Source of the DNA: Geomonas ferrireducens
Lineage (GTDB): Bacteria; Desulfobacterota; Desulfuromonadia; Geobacterales; Geobacteraceae
DNA length: 64,000 bases
Assembly (NCBI RefSeq): GCF_004917065.1
Contig: NZ_SSYA01000003.1
Span: 257,057-321,056 of the forward strand
Direction of reading: 5' to 3'
Each line of letters opens with the position of its first letter. Within the stretch, counting starts at the first letter, position 1. Under the pieces are notes generated by a model that did no database searches, was not told the origin of the DNA, and saw nothing but the letters and a program-made list of their open reading frames with translations. This document shows positions 35,381-43,750 of this stretch, in pieces. The translations under genes and the position numbers were made by a program.

Positions 35381-36748
35381 ATGCCCAACACCACCAGAAT
35401 ACTCGCCGTCGATGATGAACCGGTCTTCCGTTTCCTTCTGGAGAAGCAGCTTCGCGACATCGGCTATACCGTCCATACCGCGGTGGACGGCCTGCAGGCG
35501 TTGGAGGTGCTGGAACAGCAGCCGATCGACCTGATCCTCTCCGACCTGGTCATGCCGAGGATGGACGGGCTTGCCCTGATCGAGGAGGTGCAAAAGCGCA
35601 AAGCGGCCCCTCCCATCATCGTCATAACGGCGCACGGCAGCGTCGAGAGCGCCGTGGAGGCGATGCGGCGCGGCGCCTACGACTACCTGGAAAAACCCTA
35701 CCAGCCTGACGACCTGCGCATCACCATCAAGCGCGCCATCGATTATCAGCACATCGTTCGTGAAAACGAGCAGATCAAGGGGCTGCTCTCGGATCGGTAC
35801 ACCTTCCAGAGCGTCGTCACCGTGAACGCCGCGATGAAGCAGGTGCTGGAGTTAGCCGCGCGTGTCGCGACGGCGCGGCAGACCACGGTGGCGATCTACG
35901 GCGAGAGCGGGTCGGGGAAGGAGGTGCTGGCGCGCGCCATCCATTTCGCGGGGAAGGGGCTTCCCGCCGAGTTCGTGGCGGTGAACTGCGCGGCAATTCC
36001 CGAGCACCTGATGGAGAGCGAGCTCTTCGGACACGTGCGCGGCGCCTTCACCGGCGCGGACCGCGACCGCGAGGGGAAGTTCAGCCTCGCCCGCAAGGGA
36101 ACCATCCTCCTCGACGAGATCGGCGACATGCCGCTCGCGCTGCAGGCGAAGCTTCTGCGCGTGCTGCAGGAGCGCGTCTTCGAGAAGATCGGCAGCAACA
36201 CTCCGATCCCCGTTTCCTGCCGGGTCATCGTCGCCACCAACAGAAGTCTCGCCGAACTGGTCGCTGCCGGACGCTTCCGCGAGGACCTGTACCACCGCAT
36301 CAACGTCTTCCCGCTCACCATCCCGCCGCTTTGCGAACGAAAGGACGACATCCCGATCCTGTGCGATCACATCCTTGAACAGCTGCGCCAGCACCTTGGG
36401 AAGCCCTTGCCCGGGATCTCGCCGCAGGCGATGGAGGTGATGCTCAACTACCGCTGGCCGGGAAACGTGCGCGAGCTGCACAACTGCCTGGAGCGGGCGG
36501 CGATCCTCACCGACAACGAACTGATCCGTCCCGAGCACCTGGCTCTCGCCGGTGCCTCCCCTGGGGCTGAGAAACCGGCAGCGGACGGAGATCGTGTCAG
36601 CTACCACCTCTCGCTCTCCCCGGACGAGCTCTCTCTCGAAGCCCTCACCGAACAGATCCTCGACGTCACCCTGCAGCGCTGCGGGGGGAACAAGTCGAAG
36701 GCGGCACAGCTTCTCAAGGTGAACCGGAAGGCCTTCTACCGCTCCTGA
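35381..36748 (+). CDS. Sigma-54-dependent response regulator at the end of the chemotaxis operon
   Basis: 455 residues. The receiver has VDDEP, phospho-Asp in LILSDLVMP, TAHGS and LEKPY. The AAA+ domain has GESGSGKE, GAFTGAD and DEIGDMP, followed by a Fis-type HTH (KSKAAQLLKVNRKAFY) that ends abruptly with RS, slightly short. It lacks an obvious partner kinase, so CheA may phosphorylate it. A sigma-54-like promoter for the next transcription unit lies 156 bp after its stop, which suggests it links chemosensory signalling to transcription. Confidence 0.92.
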   Translation: MPNTTRILAVDDEPVFRFLLEKQLRDIGYTVHTAVDGLQALEVLEQQPIDLILSDLVMPRMDGLALIEEVQKRKAAPPIIVITAHGSVESAVEAMRRGAYDYLEKPYQPDDLRITIKRAIDYQHIVRENEQIKGLLSDRYTFQSVVTVNAAMKQVLELAARVATARQTTVAIYGESGSGKEVLARAIHFAGKGLPAEFVAVNCAAIPEHLMESELFGHVRGAFTGADRDREGKFSLARKGTILLDEIGDMPLALQAKLLRVLQERVFEKIGSNTPIPVSCRVIVATNRSLAELVAAGRFREDLYHRINVFPLTIPPLCERKDDIPILCDHILEQLRQHLGKPLPGISPQAMEVMLNYRWPGNVRELHNCLERAAILTDNELIRPEHLALAGASPGAEKPAADGDRVSYHLSLSPDELSLEALTEQILDVTLQRCGGNKSKAAQLLKVNRKAFYRS

Positions 36749-36832
36749 CGGGATTCGATTCGCAGCAATGCCGTCGCCGTTTTCGCCCCGGCTCTCGCGT
36801 CTTGTCATATTCCCGTCCCCAATCCGTACAGG

Positions 36833-36851
36833 GTGTCCCTTTGGGGGACAC
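36833..36851 (+). promoter_or_regulatory. Inverted repeat, candidate activator site for the second MCP unit
   Basis: GTGTCCCTTTGGGGGACAC pairs GTGTCCC with GGGACAC. It lies about 54 bp before the sigma-54-like promoter at 36905. Confidence 0.6.
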
Positions 36852-36904
36852 TCCGGTACCCCTCTCCTTCAGCTAACTCCCCGAAAACACGTCCAAAACA
36901 TTCT

Positions 36905-36919
36905 TGGCACCGGTCGTGC
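36905..36919 (+). promoter_or_regulatory. Sigma-54-like promoter of the MCP-CheW-Hpt unit
   Basis: TGGCAC-N5-GTGC: a perfect -24 element and a -12 element with one change that keeps the GC. It lies 115 bp before the ATG at 37034. Confidence 0.7.
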
Positions 36920-37033
36920 TACGTACTGCAGTACAGACGCCGCACTGTTCCGCAGGGAACAGGGGCAAACGGACCGGCCGTAGCGGTAGCCTTCAAGGCT
37001 CCGCGGCCACACAGCAGTCACGGAGGAATCACA

Positions 37034-38668
37034 ATGAGAACGATAAGGGATCTGAAGGTAGGAACAAAGCTGGCGGCCGGGTTCGCCTGCGTTGCGGTCA
37101 TAGCGGCGGTGATCGGCTTCATCGGAATCAGGGGCACCAACAACCTCAACGCGGAAGGGAAAAGGACCTACGAGAAAGTGACCGTCCCGCTCGGGCAACT
37201 GGCCGGGATGTCCGTCAGCTTCCAGCGCGTAAGGATCAACGTGCGGGACGCGGTCGAGGCGACCGACCCGGCACAGCGCAAACTCTACGTCGACACGGTG
37301 GCGACCTTGCGCGGCAAGATCACCGATCTGGCAGGCCAGTACGAGAAGAGCATCAGCAGCGAGGATGGGCGCCGTCTCTTCGCCGACTTCAGCAAGGCCC
37401 GGGCGAGCTACCTAGGGTACGTCGACAAGATCCTCAGCCTGGACGAGTCGGGTAAAGAGGCGGAGGCCAGGGAGATACTGCACGGCGTGGCGAAACAGGC
37501 GGCCCTCGAGCAGCAGGCGCTCCTCGACAAGATGATGTCGGTCAAGGAGGACCAGGGGAGAGTGACGGCGCACAACAACGAACTCGCCGCCGTGGCAGCC
37601 GGCCGCACCATCGCCGCGCTGCTGGTCCTGGGGTTGGTGATCGCCCTGGTCTTAGGTGTCACGATCACCCGCATGATCACCCGTCCCCTGGACAAGGCGG
37701 TCAAGGTGGCAAACCAGCTCGCCGAGGGGGATCTCACCGTCGAGGTGGTGGTCGATTCCAAGGACGAGACCGGGCAACTTCAGGCGGCCATGGGGCACAT
37801 GGTGGCGAACCTCAGGGAACTGGTTTCCCAGACGGTGCACATCTCGAGCAGCATAGCCTCCGCCTCAACGCAACTGCAGGGGACTTCGGCACAGATCGCC
37901 ACCGGCGCCGAAGAGGTCGCCTCGCAGACCGGTACCGTGGCGACCGGCAGTGAGGAGATGGCGGCGACGAGCGCGGACATCGCCCGCAATTGCGTGCTGG
38001 CCGCCGAGGCGTCGCGTCAGTCGACCGAGTCGGCCCAGGGTGGTGCCAAGGTGGTGCAGGAAACCATCGTCGGCATGGGCGAGATCGCAGTTCGTGTGCG
38101 CAACACCTCGAAAACCGTCGAGGCCCTCGGGGTTCGCTCCGAGGAGATCGGGGACATCGTCGGGACCATCGAGGACATCGCGGACCAGACGAACCTCCTG
38201 GCACTGAACGCTGCCATCGAGGCGGCCAGGGCCGGTGAACAGGGGCGTGGTTTTGCGGTGGTGGCCGACGAGGTCCGTGCGCTCGCCGAGCGCACCAGCA
38301 AGGCGACCAAGGAGATCGGCGCCATGATCAAGGCGATCCAGGGCGAGACCCGCGAGGCGGTGCGTGCCATGGACGAGGGGGTGAAGGAAGCCGAGAAAGG
38401 GGCGGTGTCGTCGCAGCGCTCCGGCGAGGCCCTGGAAGATATCCTCAGGTGCATCAGCGAAGTATCCCTGCAGGTGAGCCAGATCGCGACCGCAGCGGAG
38501 GAGCAGACCGCTACCACTACCGAGGTGACCAGCAACATCCAGCAGATCACGGACGTAGTGCACCACACGGCGCGCGGCGCCGAGGAAACGGCGATGGCGG
38601 CGGCGCAGCTCGCCCAGCAGGCCGAGGAACTGCAGCAGCTGGTGAGCCGCTTCAAACTCGCGGCCTAG
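37034..38668 (+). CDS. Methyl-accepting chemotaxis protein with four-helix-bundle sensor
   Basis: 544 residues. TM1 is at about 12-32 ([20 protein letters not shown]). A four-helix periplasmic bundle spans about 33-190, with [13 protein letters not shown], typical of 4HB_MCP. TM2 is at about 194-214, then HAMP, and a signalling domain with the [20 protein letters not shown] hairpin. ATG at 37034 with GGAGG upstream is preferred over frames that begin earlier. It is co-transcribed with a CheW and an Hpt protein, giving a compact signalling unit without its own CheA. Confidence 0.93.
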   Translation: MRTIRDLKVGTKLAAGFACVAVIAAVIGFIGIRGTNNLNAEGKRTYEKVTVPLGQLAGMSVSFQRVRINVRDAVEATDPAQRKLYVDTVATLRGKITDLAGQYEKSISSEDGRRLFADFSKARASYLGYVDKILSLDESGKEAEAREILHGVAKQAALEQQALLDKMMSVKEDQGRVTAHNNELAAVAAGRTIAALLVLGLVIALVLGVTITRMITRPLDKAVKVANQLAEGDLTVEVVVDSKDETGQLQAAMGHMVANLRELVSQTVHISSSIASASTQLQGTSAQIATGAEEVASQTGTVATGSEEMAATSADIARNCVLAAEASRQSTESAQGGAKVVQETIVGMGEIAVRVRNTSKTVEALGVRSEEIGDIVGTIEDIADQTNLLALNAAIEAARAGEQGRGFAVVADEVRALAERTSKATKEIGAMIKAIQGETREAVRAMDEGVKEAEKGAVSSQRSGEALEDILRCISEVSLQVSQIATAAEEQTATTTEVTSNIQQITDVVHHTARGAEETAMAAAQLAQQAEELQQLVSRFKLAA

Positions 38669-38684
38669 GAAAAGGAGAGTGGTC

Positions 38685-39176
38685 ATGGCTAACGATCTTC
38701 AGATAGTAGCGGGCAATGCGCAGCAACTGCTTCAGCTGGTCACCTTTCACGTTGGGGGCGAGGGTTTCGCGGTGGAGGTGGCGAGCGTGAGGGAGATCAT
38801 GCGGCTTCCCGTCATCACGAGCCTCCCGAACGCCCCGGCATACGTCGATGGCATCATCAACCTGCGCGGCGGGGTGATCCCCATCATCTCCCTGCGCGAG
38901 CGCTTCGGTCTCTCCGCCGTGGAAAACGACAGCCACACGCGCATCATGGTGATGACCGTGGGGGAAAAGGTGGTGGGGTTCCGGGTGGACGCGGTTTCCG
39001 AGGTGATCCGGGTCCCGCAGGCACAGCTCCAGCCTCCTCCTCCGCTTGTCGCCGCAGGGGGCGGGCGTCAGTGCGTCACCGGCGTCATCGATCGCGGCGA
39101 GCGCCTCCTGATCGTCCTCGACACGGAACAGCTCCTGCTGCTGAGCGAGCTGGACTGGGAGGCGCACGCCGCCTAG
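38685..39176 (+). CDS. cheW: Chemotaxis adaptor CheW, second copy
   Basis: 163 residues, a single CheW domain: LVTFHVGGEGFAVEV, DGIINLRGGVIPIISLRERF, a VGFRVDAVSEVI strand and a closing GERLLIVLDTEQLLLL. Ribosome site AAAGGAG. A Pro/Gly-rich insertion (about 119-130) lies before the last strands. It is encoded directly after the receptor, with which it probably works. Confidence 0.93.
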   Translation: MANDLQIVAGNAQQLLQLVTFHVGGEGFAVEVASVREIMRLPVITSLPNAPAYVDGIINLRGGVIPIISLRERFGLSAVENDSHTRIMVMTVGEKVVGFRVDAVSEVIRVPQAQLQPPPPLVAAGGGRQCVTGVIDRGERLLIVLDTEQLLLLSELDWEAHAA

Positions 39177-39231
39177 CCGGTCAGTGGGCTGCGTGGACGG
39201 GCGGGACCAAAGGAACATGAGGGGACGCGTA

Positions 39232-39624
39232 ATGAGTGTGGAGCGGAGCCGGGAAAAAATGGCGATGTGGGGTGAAGGGCAAGCGCTCCCCGCGGTGGAC
39301 TTCGAGGCCGGAGTACGACTGACCGGCGGGGACCGGCGGCTTTACGAGGAACTGCTCGTGAGGTTTGAGGCCGAGTACCGGGAATGCGATGAGGAGATCG
39401 AGCGGGAGGCGGCTGCGGGAAGGGTGGATGAAGCGGCGCGTCTCGCCCACTCGGTGAAGGGGATCGCGGGGGTGCTGGCGGCCCAGCCGCTGCAGCGGGC
39501 GGCGCAGAGGCTGGAACGCGCACTAAAGGGTGAGGGGGATGCGGCGCAGGCGCTGGCCGATTTCCGGCTGGAGCTGAAGCTCACCATCACCGCCCTGCGC
39601 GCGGAAGGCTGGCCGCTCGCCTAA
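39232..39624 (+). CDS. Hpt (histidine phosphotransfer) domain protein
   Basis: 130 residues. After a 30-residue leader there is a four-helix Hpt domain with the phospho-His in ARLAHSVKGIAGVL and an acidic preceding helix (FEAEYRECDEEIEREA). ATG at 39232 with GAGGGGA upstream. Being encoded after MCP and CheW, it may accept phosphate from CheA or a hybrid kinase and carry it to a separate receiver. Confidence 0.85.
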   Translation: MSVERSREKMAMWGEGQALPAVDFEAGVRLTGGDRRLYEELLVRFEAEYRECDEEIEREAAAGRVDEAARLAHSVKGIAGVLAAQPLQRAAQRLERALKGEGDAAQALADFRLELKLTITALRAEGWPLA

Positions 39625-39716
39625 AGCGGCGGGCGCGGCGGGGCAGGGGAGGTGTTAGAGGAGTGGTCGAACGCCTGAAACGAACTGTCGGCGGGCTCTT
39701 CCATACCCTTAAAAGA

Positions 39717-39752
39717 AAAGGTGCGTCCTCTTGCGTGGACGCACCTTTTTTG
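39717..39752 (+). terminator. Rho-independent terminator after the MCP-CheW-Hpt unit
   Basis: AAAGGTGCGTCC and its perfect complement enclose an 8-base loop and are followed by TTTTTT. Confidence 0.92.
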
Positions 39753-39813
39753 TTTCGAATGTTTTGCTACCGAATGGGCGGGGCGCTGTGCCCGGCTCGG
39801 TTTCCGCTTTTGA

Positions 39814-39849
39814 AAATTCCCCCTGTCCCCCCTTCGCAAAGGGGGGAAC
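39814..39849 (+). repeat. Dispersed C-rich palindromic repeat, copy 1
   Basis: Contains CCCCCTTCGCAAAGGGGGG with an AAATTCCCCCTGT leader. The same element occurs in reverse orientation at 45593-45628, and a shortened copy at 45751-45775. The dispersed positions, all between genes, suggest a REP-like element. Confidence 0.7.
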
Positions 39850-39885
39850 GCCGGGGCTTGCGTAACGCTTTGTGGGAGTTTTCAG

Positions 39886-40482
39886 TTACTGCTTCGCCTT
39901 GATCATCTCGATCTCGAGGTTGATGTCGACATCCTCGCCTACCGCCACGCCGCCGGTCTCGAGGGCCGCGTTGTAGACCAGACCGAAGTCCTTGCGGTTG
40001 ATCTTGGTGCTCGCCGTTACGCCGCTTCTCATGTTGCCCCACGGGTCCTTGCTCTCCTTAGCCGGCCCTTCGACGTTCAGCACCACCTGCTTGGTCACCC
40101 CGTGCAGCGTCAGGTCGCCGGTCACCTTGAGCTTTCCTTTGCCGGCCTTGGCGACGCTCTTGGAGACGAAGGTCATGGTCGGGTACTTGGCGACGTCGAA
40201 GAAGTCGGCGCTCCTTAAGTGCTCGTCACGCTTGGCGACGTTCGTGTTCACCGAGGCGGTGTCTATGGTGACGGCGACCTTGGACTTGGTGATGTCCTTG
40301 TCGTTGATCTCGACGGTCCCTTTGTGCTTTTCGAAGCTCCCCTTCACGTTGGATACCATCAGGTGACGGACCTTGAAGCCGACGTTGGAGTGGTCCGGGT
40401 CGATGTTCCAGGTCGATGCGGAGGCAAGGGCGGGAAGGGCAAAAGCTGCTACTGCGGCGATAGTTGCGATGGTTCTTTTCAT
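39886..40482 (-). CDS. yceI: YceI-family periplasmic protein
   Basis: 198 residues. The signal peptide MKRTIATIAAVAAFALPALA is followed by the YceI lipocalin-like domain. Its pattern is WNIDPDHSNVGFKVRHLM, later DEHLRSADFFDVAKYPTMTF, GDLTLHGVTKQVVL and FGLVYNAALETGG. YceI proteins bind isoprenoid or other hydrophobic molecules in the periplasm and are often induced by stress or high pH. It lies downstream of, and in the same direction as, a MarR regulator, a common arrangement. Confidence 0.93.
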   Translation of the reverse strand: MKRTIATIAAVAAFALPALASASTWNIDPDHSNVGFKVRHLMVSNVKGSFEKHKGTVEINDKDITKSKVAVTIDTASVNTNVAKRDEHLRSADFFDVAKYPTMTFVSKSVAKAGKGKLKVTGDLTLHGVTKQVVLNVEGPAKESKDPWGNMRSGVTASTKINRKDFGLVYNAALETGGVAVGEDVDINLEIEMIKAKQ

Positions 40483-40589
40483 GGCGTTTCTCCTTTTTCT
40501 CTGTACGAGTTCTTTTTCTTGTTGGTTTGAGTTGTTGTCTTTTGATGTTGAACTATTATCTCAAAAAAAAGCTTCTTGCTTCCTTCCCG

Positions 40590-41027
40590 TCATACCTCCC
40601 GCAATCCGAGTTTTTTGCAGATCCTGCCCAGGGTTTGTTGTTCTTCATCGGTCAGCACCCCCATCTCGGCGACGATGGCCGCCTCGACCTCGGCGAAGGT
40701 GGCCTCGATCAGCGTGCGTCCCTTTTGGGTGAGGACGACAGTGCAGAAGCGGCGGTCTTCCAAGGAGCGCTCGCGCAGGACGAGCCCCTGCTTTTCCAGG
40801 TTGTCGATGACGAGGGTGATGTTGCCGGTGCTTTTCAGTATCTTCGAGGCGACGTCGCGCTGGCACAGTGGACCCTTGTGCAGGAGGGCCTCGAGCACGC
40901 CGAACTGGCTTATGGTGAGACCCGCCTCGGACATCTTGCGTCCCACCCTTCCGGTTACGGATTCGGCGCCACGCATGAGCTTCGTGTAGGTGTTCAGCGC
41001 GAGTTTGGAAGTGCCGTCCTTTTTCAT
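40590..41027 (-). CDS. MarR-family transcriptional regulator
   Basis: 145 residues with a winged helix. LTISQFGVLEALLHKGPL is followed by the recognition helix region VASKILKSTGNITLVIDNLEKQGLV and the wing REERSLEDRR-type turn (RERSLEDRRFCTVVLT). It probably represses the YceI gene 107 bp downstream, and itself, in response to a small molecule. The 400-bp region upstream contains a large inverted repeat (41235-41370) but no clear operator. Confidence 0.92.
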   Translation of the reverse strand: MKKDGTSKLALNTYTKLMRGAESVTGRVGRKMSEAGLTISQFGVLEALLHKGPLCQRDVASKILKSTGNITLVIDNLEKQGLVLRERSLEDRRFCTVVLTQKGRTLIEATFAEVEAAIVAEMGVLTDEEQQTLGRICKKLGLREV

Positions 41028-41234
41028 GATCTCTCTCCGTTTGCTCCCAACATCTTGTCGATGATCTAAAGCTACAACTGAAACGATTAAATGTCAAACT
41101 AATTTTTTTACGGGTTTGCAAAAAAAACGGTAAGTCATCGTTAGGCAAGGGTAACTGACGTGGCGATACTTGCCAACGCCGGCTTTTAATGGAAGAATAG
41201 CGCGGGTGTCCCAATGAAAAGGAAGGCAGAAGCG

Positions 41235-41370
41235 TTAACGCAAAGGCGCCAAGGCGCGAAGGCGCAAAGAGAAGACCCTAAGTTGCCTGGCAAGCCGGGT
41301 CGGTTTCACGGCTCTTCGCTTTGAGCCCCTTTAATCTTTGCGTCTTTGCGGCTTCGCGTCTTTGCGTTAA
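41235..41370. repeat. Inverted repeat of a G-AAGGCGC-rich motif
   Basis: TTAACGCAAAGGCGCC followed by AAGGCGCGAAGGCGCAAAG at 41235-41269 is matched in inverse orientation at 41336-41370 (CTTTGCGTCTTTGCGG, then CTTCGCGTCTTTGCGTTAA). About 66 bp separate the arms, which carry internal repeats of the same unit. No open frame is seen between them. It may be a non-autonomous element remnant. Confidence 0.7.
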
Positions 41371-41426
41371 GAGGTTTCCGCCTGTTATTGCGGTACCGTG
41401 CCGAGGCTTCTACGGGAGGTGCACAG

Positions 41427-42707
41427 ATGAAACGGTTTTTACTGGTCATGTTGATGCTTGCCCTGCCGCTCAGCCTCACTGCGCAGGAGCCGCAGGTGGG
41501 GCTCATCTCACTGCGCGGGCCGATCAACCCGGTGACCGCGGCCTTTTTGAAGGACAACCTGTCCCGCGCAGGGGGGCGGGGGGAGCGGCTCATCCTCGTG
41601 GAGTTGGACACTCCGGGAGGGCTCGACCTCGCCATGCGCGAGGCGGTGCAGGCGATCTTCGCGGCGCCGGTTCCCGTTGTCGTCTACGTCACCCCGTCCG
41701 GGGCGCGCGCCGCCTCCGCCGGGGCGGTCATCGGCCTTGCCGCGGACGTCTTGGCCATGGCGCCCGGCACCAACATCGGCGCCGCGCACCCTGTGTCGCT
41801 TTCCGGCAAACCCGATCCGGTGATGGAAGCGAAGATCGTGAACGATGCCGAGGCCTACGTGGAGGGGATCGCCGGGAAGCGGGGGCGAAACGTCCAGCTC
41901 GCCGGTAAGATGGTGCGGGAGAGCATATCGCTCACGGCCGAAGCGGCGCTCAGGGAAAAGGTGATCGATCTCCTCGCCCCAAGCAGGGAAGAGCTCCTCA
42001 CCCAGTTGGAGGGGCGCACCCTACTACGCGGCGGCAAGGAGACCGTGCTGCATCTATCCGGTGCCCGCGTGGTGCGCCACGAGATGGGTACGCGGGACCG
42101 CATCCTGGACGCCATCAGTAACCCCGACGTCGCCTACATGCTGATGCTCCTGGGGATCCTGGGGCTCTTCTTCGAACTCTCCAACCCTGGCGTCATCCTC
42201 CCCGGGGTGATCGGCGGCATTTCGCTCCTGCTATCCTTTTTTGCGCTGCAGACCCTCCCGGTGAACTATGCCGGAGTCGCGTTGATACTTCTAGGCATCG
42301 TTCTCTTCATCGCCGAGATCAAGGTGGTCTCCCACGGGATGCTGGCGGTCGGCGGGGTGGTTGCCTTGGTCATGGGATCTCTGATACTCTTCCCGTCTCC
42401 CGAGCCGTACCTGCGCCTCTCCTGGGAGGTGATCGCGCTTACCGTCGGCGTCACCGCGCTCTTTTTCGCCGTGGTGATCGTCAAGGTGATCAAGGCGTAC
42501 CGGGAGCCTCCCATCACCGGCATCGAGGGGATGATTGGCGCTGCGGCAGTGGCCGAGACCGACCTCGATCCGAACGGAAAAGTGGTGCTGCATGGGGAGT
42601 ACTGGAACGCGACCAGCGCCGAGCCGGTGCTGCGGGGAGAAAAGGTGCGTGTGGTTGGGGTGAGCGGCCTGCTGGTCACCGTGGAAAAGGAGGAGCAAAA
42701 GCGTTGA
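41427..42707 (+). CDS. NfeD-type membrane-bound serine protease
   Basis: 426 residues. The signal peptide is MKRFLLVMLMLALPLSLTA. A ClpP/crotonase-fold protease domain spans about 22-220, with ELDTPGG, the Ser in GARAASAGA and a Lys in ALREKVIDLLA. At least three TM helices lie at about 235-340 and a C-terminal OB-fold NfeD domain at about 365-425 (GKVVLHGEYWNA). It resembles the archaeal PH1510 protease, which cuts stomatin-like proteins. No stomatin gene is adjacent. ATG at 41427 with GGGAGG. Confidence 0.9.
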   Translation: MKRFLLVMLMLALPLSLTAQEPQVGLISLRGPINPVTAAFLKDNLSRAGGRGERLILVELDTPGGLDLAMREAVQAIFAAPVPVVVYVTPSGARAASAGAVIGLAADVLAMAPGTNIGAAHPVSLSGKPDPVMEAKIVNDAEAYVEGIAGKRGRNVQLAGKMVRESISLTAEAALREKVIDLLAPSREELLTQLEGRTLLRGGKETVLHLSGARVVRHEMGTRDRILDAISNPDVAYMLMLLGILGLFFELSNPGVILPGVIGGISLLLSFFALQTLPVNYAGVALILLGIVLFIAEIKVVSHGMLAVGGVVALVMGSLILFPSPEPYLRLSWEVIALTVGVTALFFAVVIVKVIKAYREPPITGIEGMIGAAAVAETDLDPNGKVVLHGEYWNATSAEPVLRGEKVRVVGVSGLLVTVEKEEQKR

Positions 42708-42725
42708 GGCGGAAGGAGATGGGCC

Positions 42726-43025
42726 ATGGCGGGGGGTAGCAGGCGGCAATCCGGTGACGTGAGGCTCGGCGACGCGCTTTTAGGGCTTCCCTGCCTGCAG
42801 CGGCAGCGGGCGAACTTGACCTCCGGGGTGCGGGAGACGGGGAAGGTGCTGCACGGCGAGACCTGTCCGGTGTGCGGCATGGAGGCGGACGGCCTCGTCT
42901 TAGAAGCGAGCTCGCTGGAAGATATGGGTGTCGTCGGACGTGTGCAGGAGAGGTTTCCGGGGTGGCAGCCCGAGGACGGCCTGTGCCGGCCGTGCCTCGA
43001 GCTGTTTGGTGGGACGGGAAGCTAG
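42726..43025 (+). CDS. Small protein with one zinc-ribbon-like half
   Basis: 99 residues. A CPVCGM motif occurs at about residue 47 and CRPCLEL at about 87, giving two CxxC pairs separated by about 40 residues, compatible with one zinc site. No other known domain. It starts 18 bp after the NfeD gene and probably belongs to the same operon. It ends 4 bp inside the convergent gene at 43022. Function unknown. Confidence 0.6.
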   Translation: MAGGSRRQSGDVRLGDALLGLPCLQRQRANLTSGVRETGKVLHGETCPVCGMEADGLVLEASSLEDMGVVGRVQERFPGWQPEDGLCRPCLELFGGTGS

Positions 43026-43516
43026 AAGTGCTTCGGCACCGGCAGGCACCCCTCATCGCTGAGCGCGTTCAAATAGGTCGTGCGCAGCTCGACGAAGGCC
43101 TGGGTGAGTCGGTCGATGAGGGCCGTGTTGCTGCAGCCGACCAGTTCTAGGAGCCCGTTTTGTTTGTTAGCGACGAGGCGCTCGATGTGCGCCGCCCTGC
43201 GGTTGATGTCCACGTGGGTGTGCCCCTGGGCGTGGCTTACCAGGCTCAGCATGGCGTCGGTCACGAAAACATCGATGGAGTAGATCGCCACCACCTGCGG
43301 GTGCTCTTTAAGCTGGAACACCACGCGGATGTCTGGGTGGGGAAATTCGATGCCTGGAAGCTGGTCCGGTCCCACGTAATGGGAGGCCGCCACCGGCAGC
43401 ACTTCTATGTAGCAGTTGAGCAGTGTTGAGTCGATGTCGATGGGTGTCTGTACCGGCAGTTTGAGTGCTGCCCGTGAAAACTGTTCGCCGTGTTCGAGGT
43501 ATAGTGAGAGCCGCAT
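43022..43516 (-). CDS. Conserved-looking hypothetical protein, 164 aa
   Basis: It starts MRLSLYLEHGEQFSRAALKL and has a long hydrophobic-polar central region (VVFQLKEHPQVVAIYSIDVF) and a helical tail (RLTQAFVELRTTYLNAL). One Cys near 40, one near 134 and one near 158; no TM helix. ATG at 43516 has AGGTG upstream. The gene is isolated between convergent and divergent neighbours. I do not recognise the family. Confidence 0.6.
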   Translation of the reverse strand: MRLSLYLEHGEQFSRAALKLPVQTPIDIDSTLLNCYIEVLPVAASHYVGPDQLPGIEFPHPDIRVVFQLKEHPQVVAIYSIDVFVTDAMLSLVSHAQGHTHVDINRRAAHIERLVANKQNGLLELVGCSNTALIDRLTQAFVELRTTYLNALSDEGCLPVPKHF

Positions 43517-43750
43517 ATGGTCACCTGTAAGTAGGAAGTTCAACGAACCACATGCTAAAAATAATACCGACACTCCGCAAAAAGCAAGTGACCGCCCGTA
43601 ATTATCCTGTTTCTTCCGAAGGCTTTTGGTGCCTGTGTTTCAGGCGAAGTCGATTGACAGCGCCGCCCGGTCTATGTCATTAATTTCCCATTGTCTGCTC
43701 CGGTAATCCCCAGTAAAGGTACCCTCTCCTTGCGCTTTTTTACCTCCCAT

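Noticed and set aside
41235-41370. Insertion sequence ends
   Set aside because: The inverted repeats have no transposase or target duplication between or around them, so only a repeat is reported.
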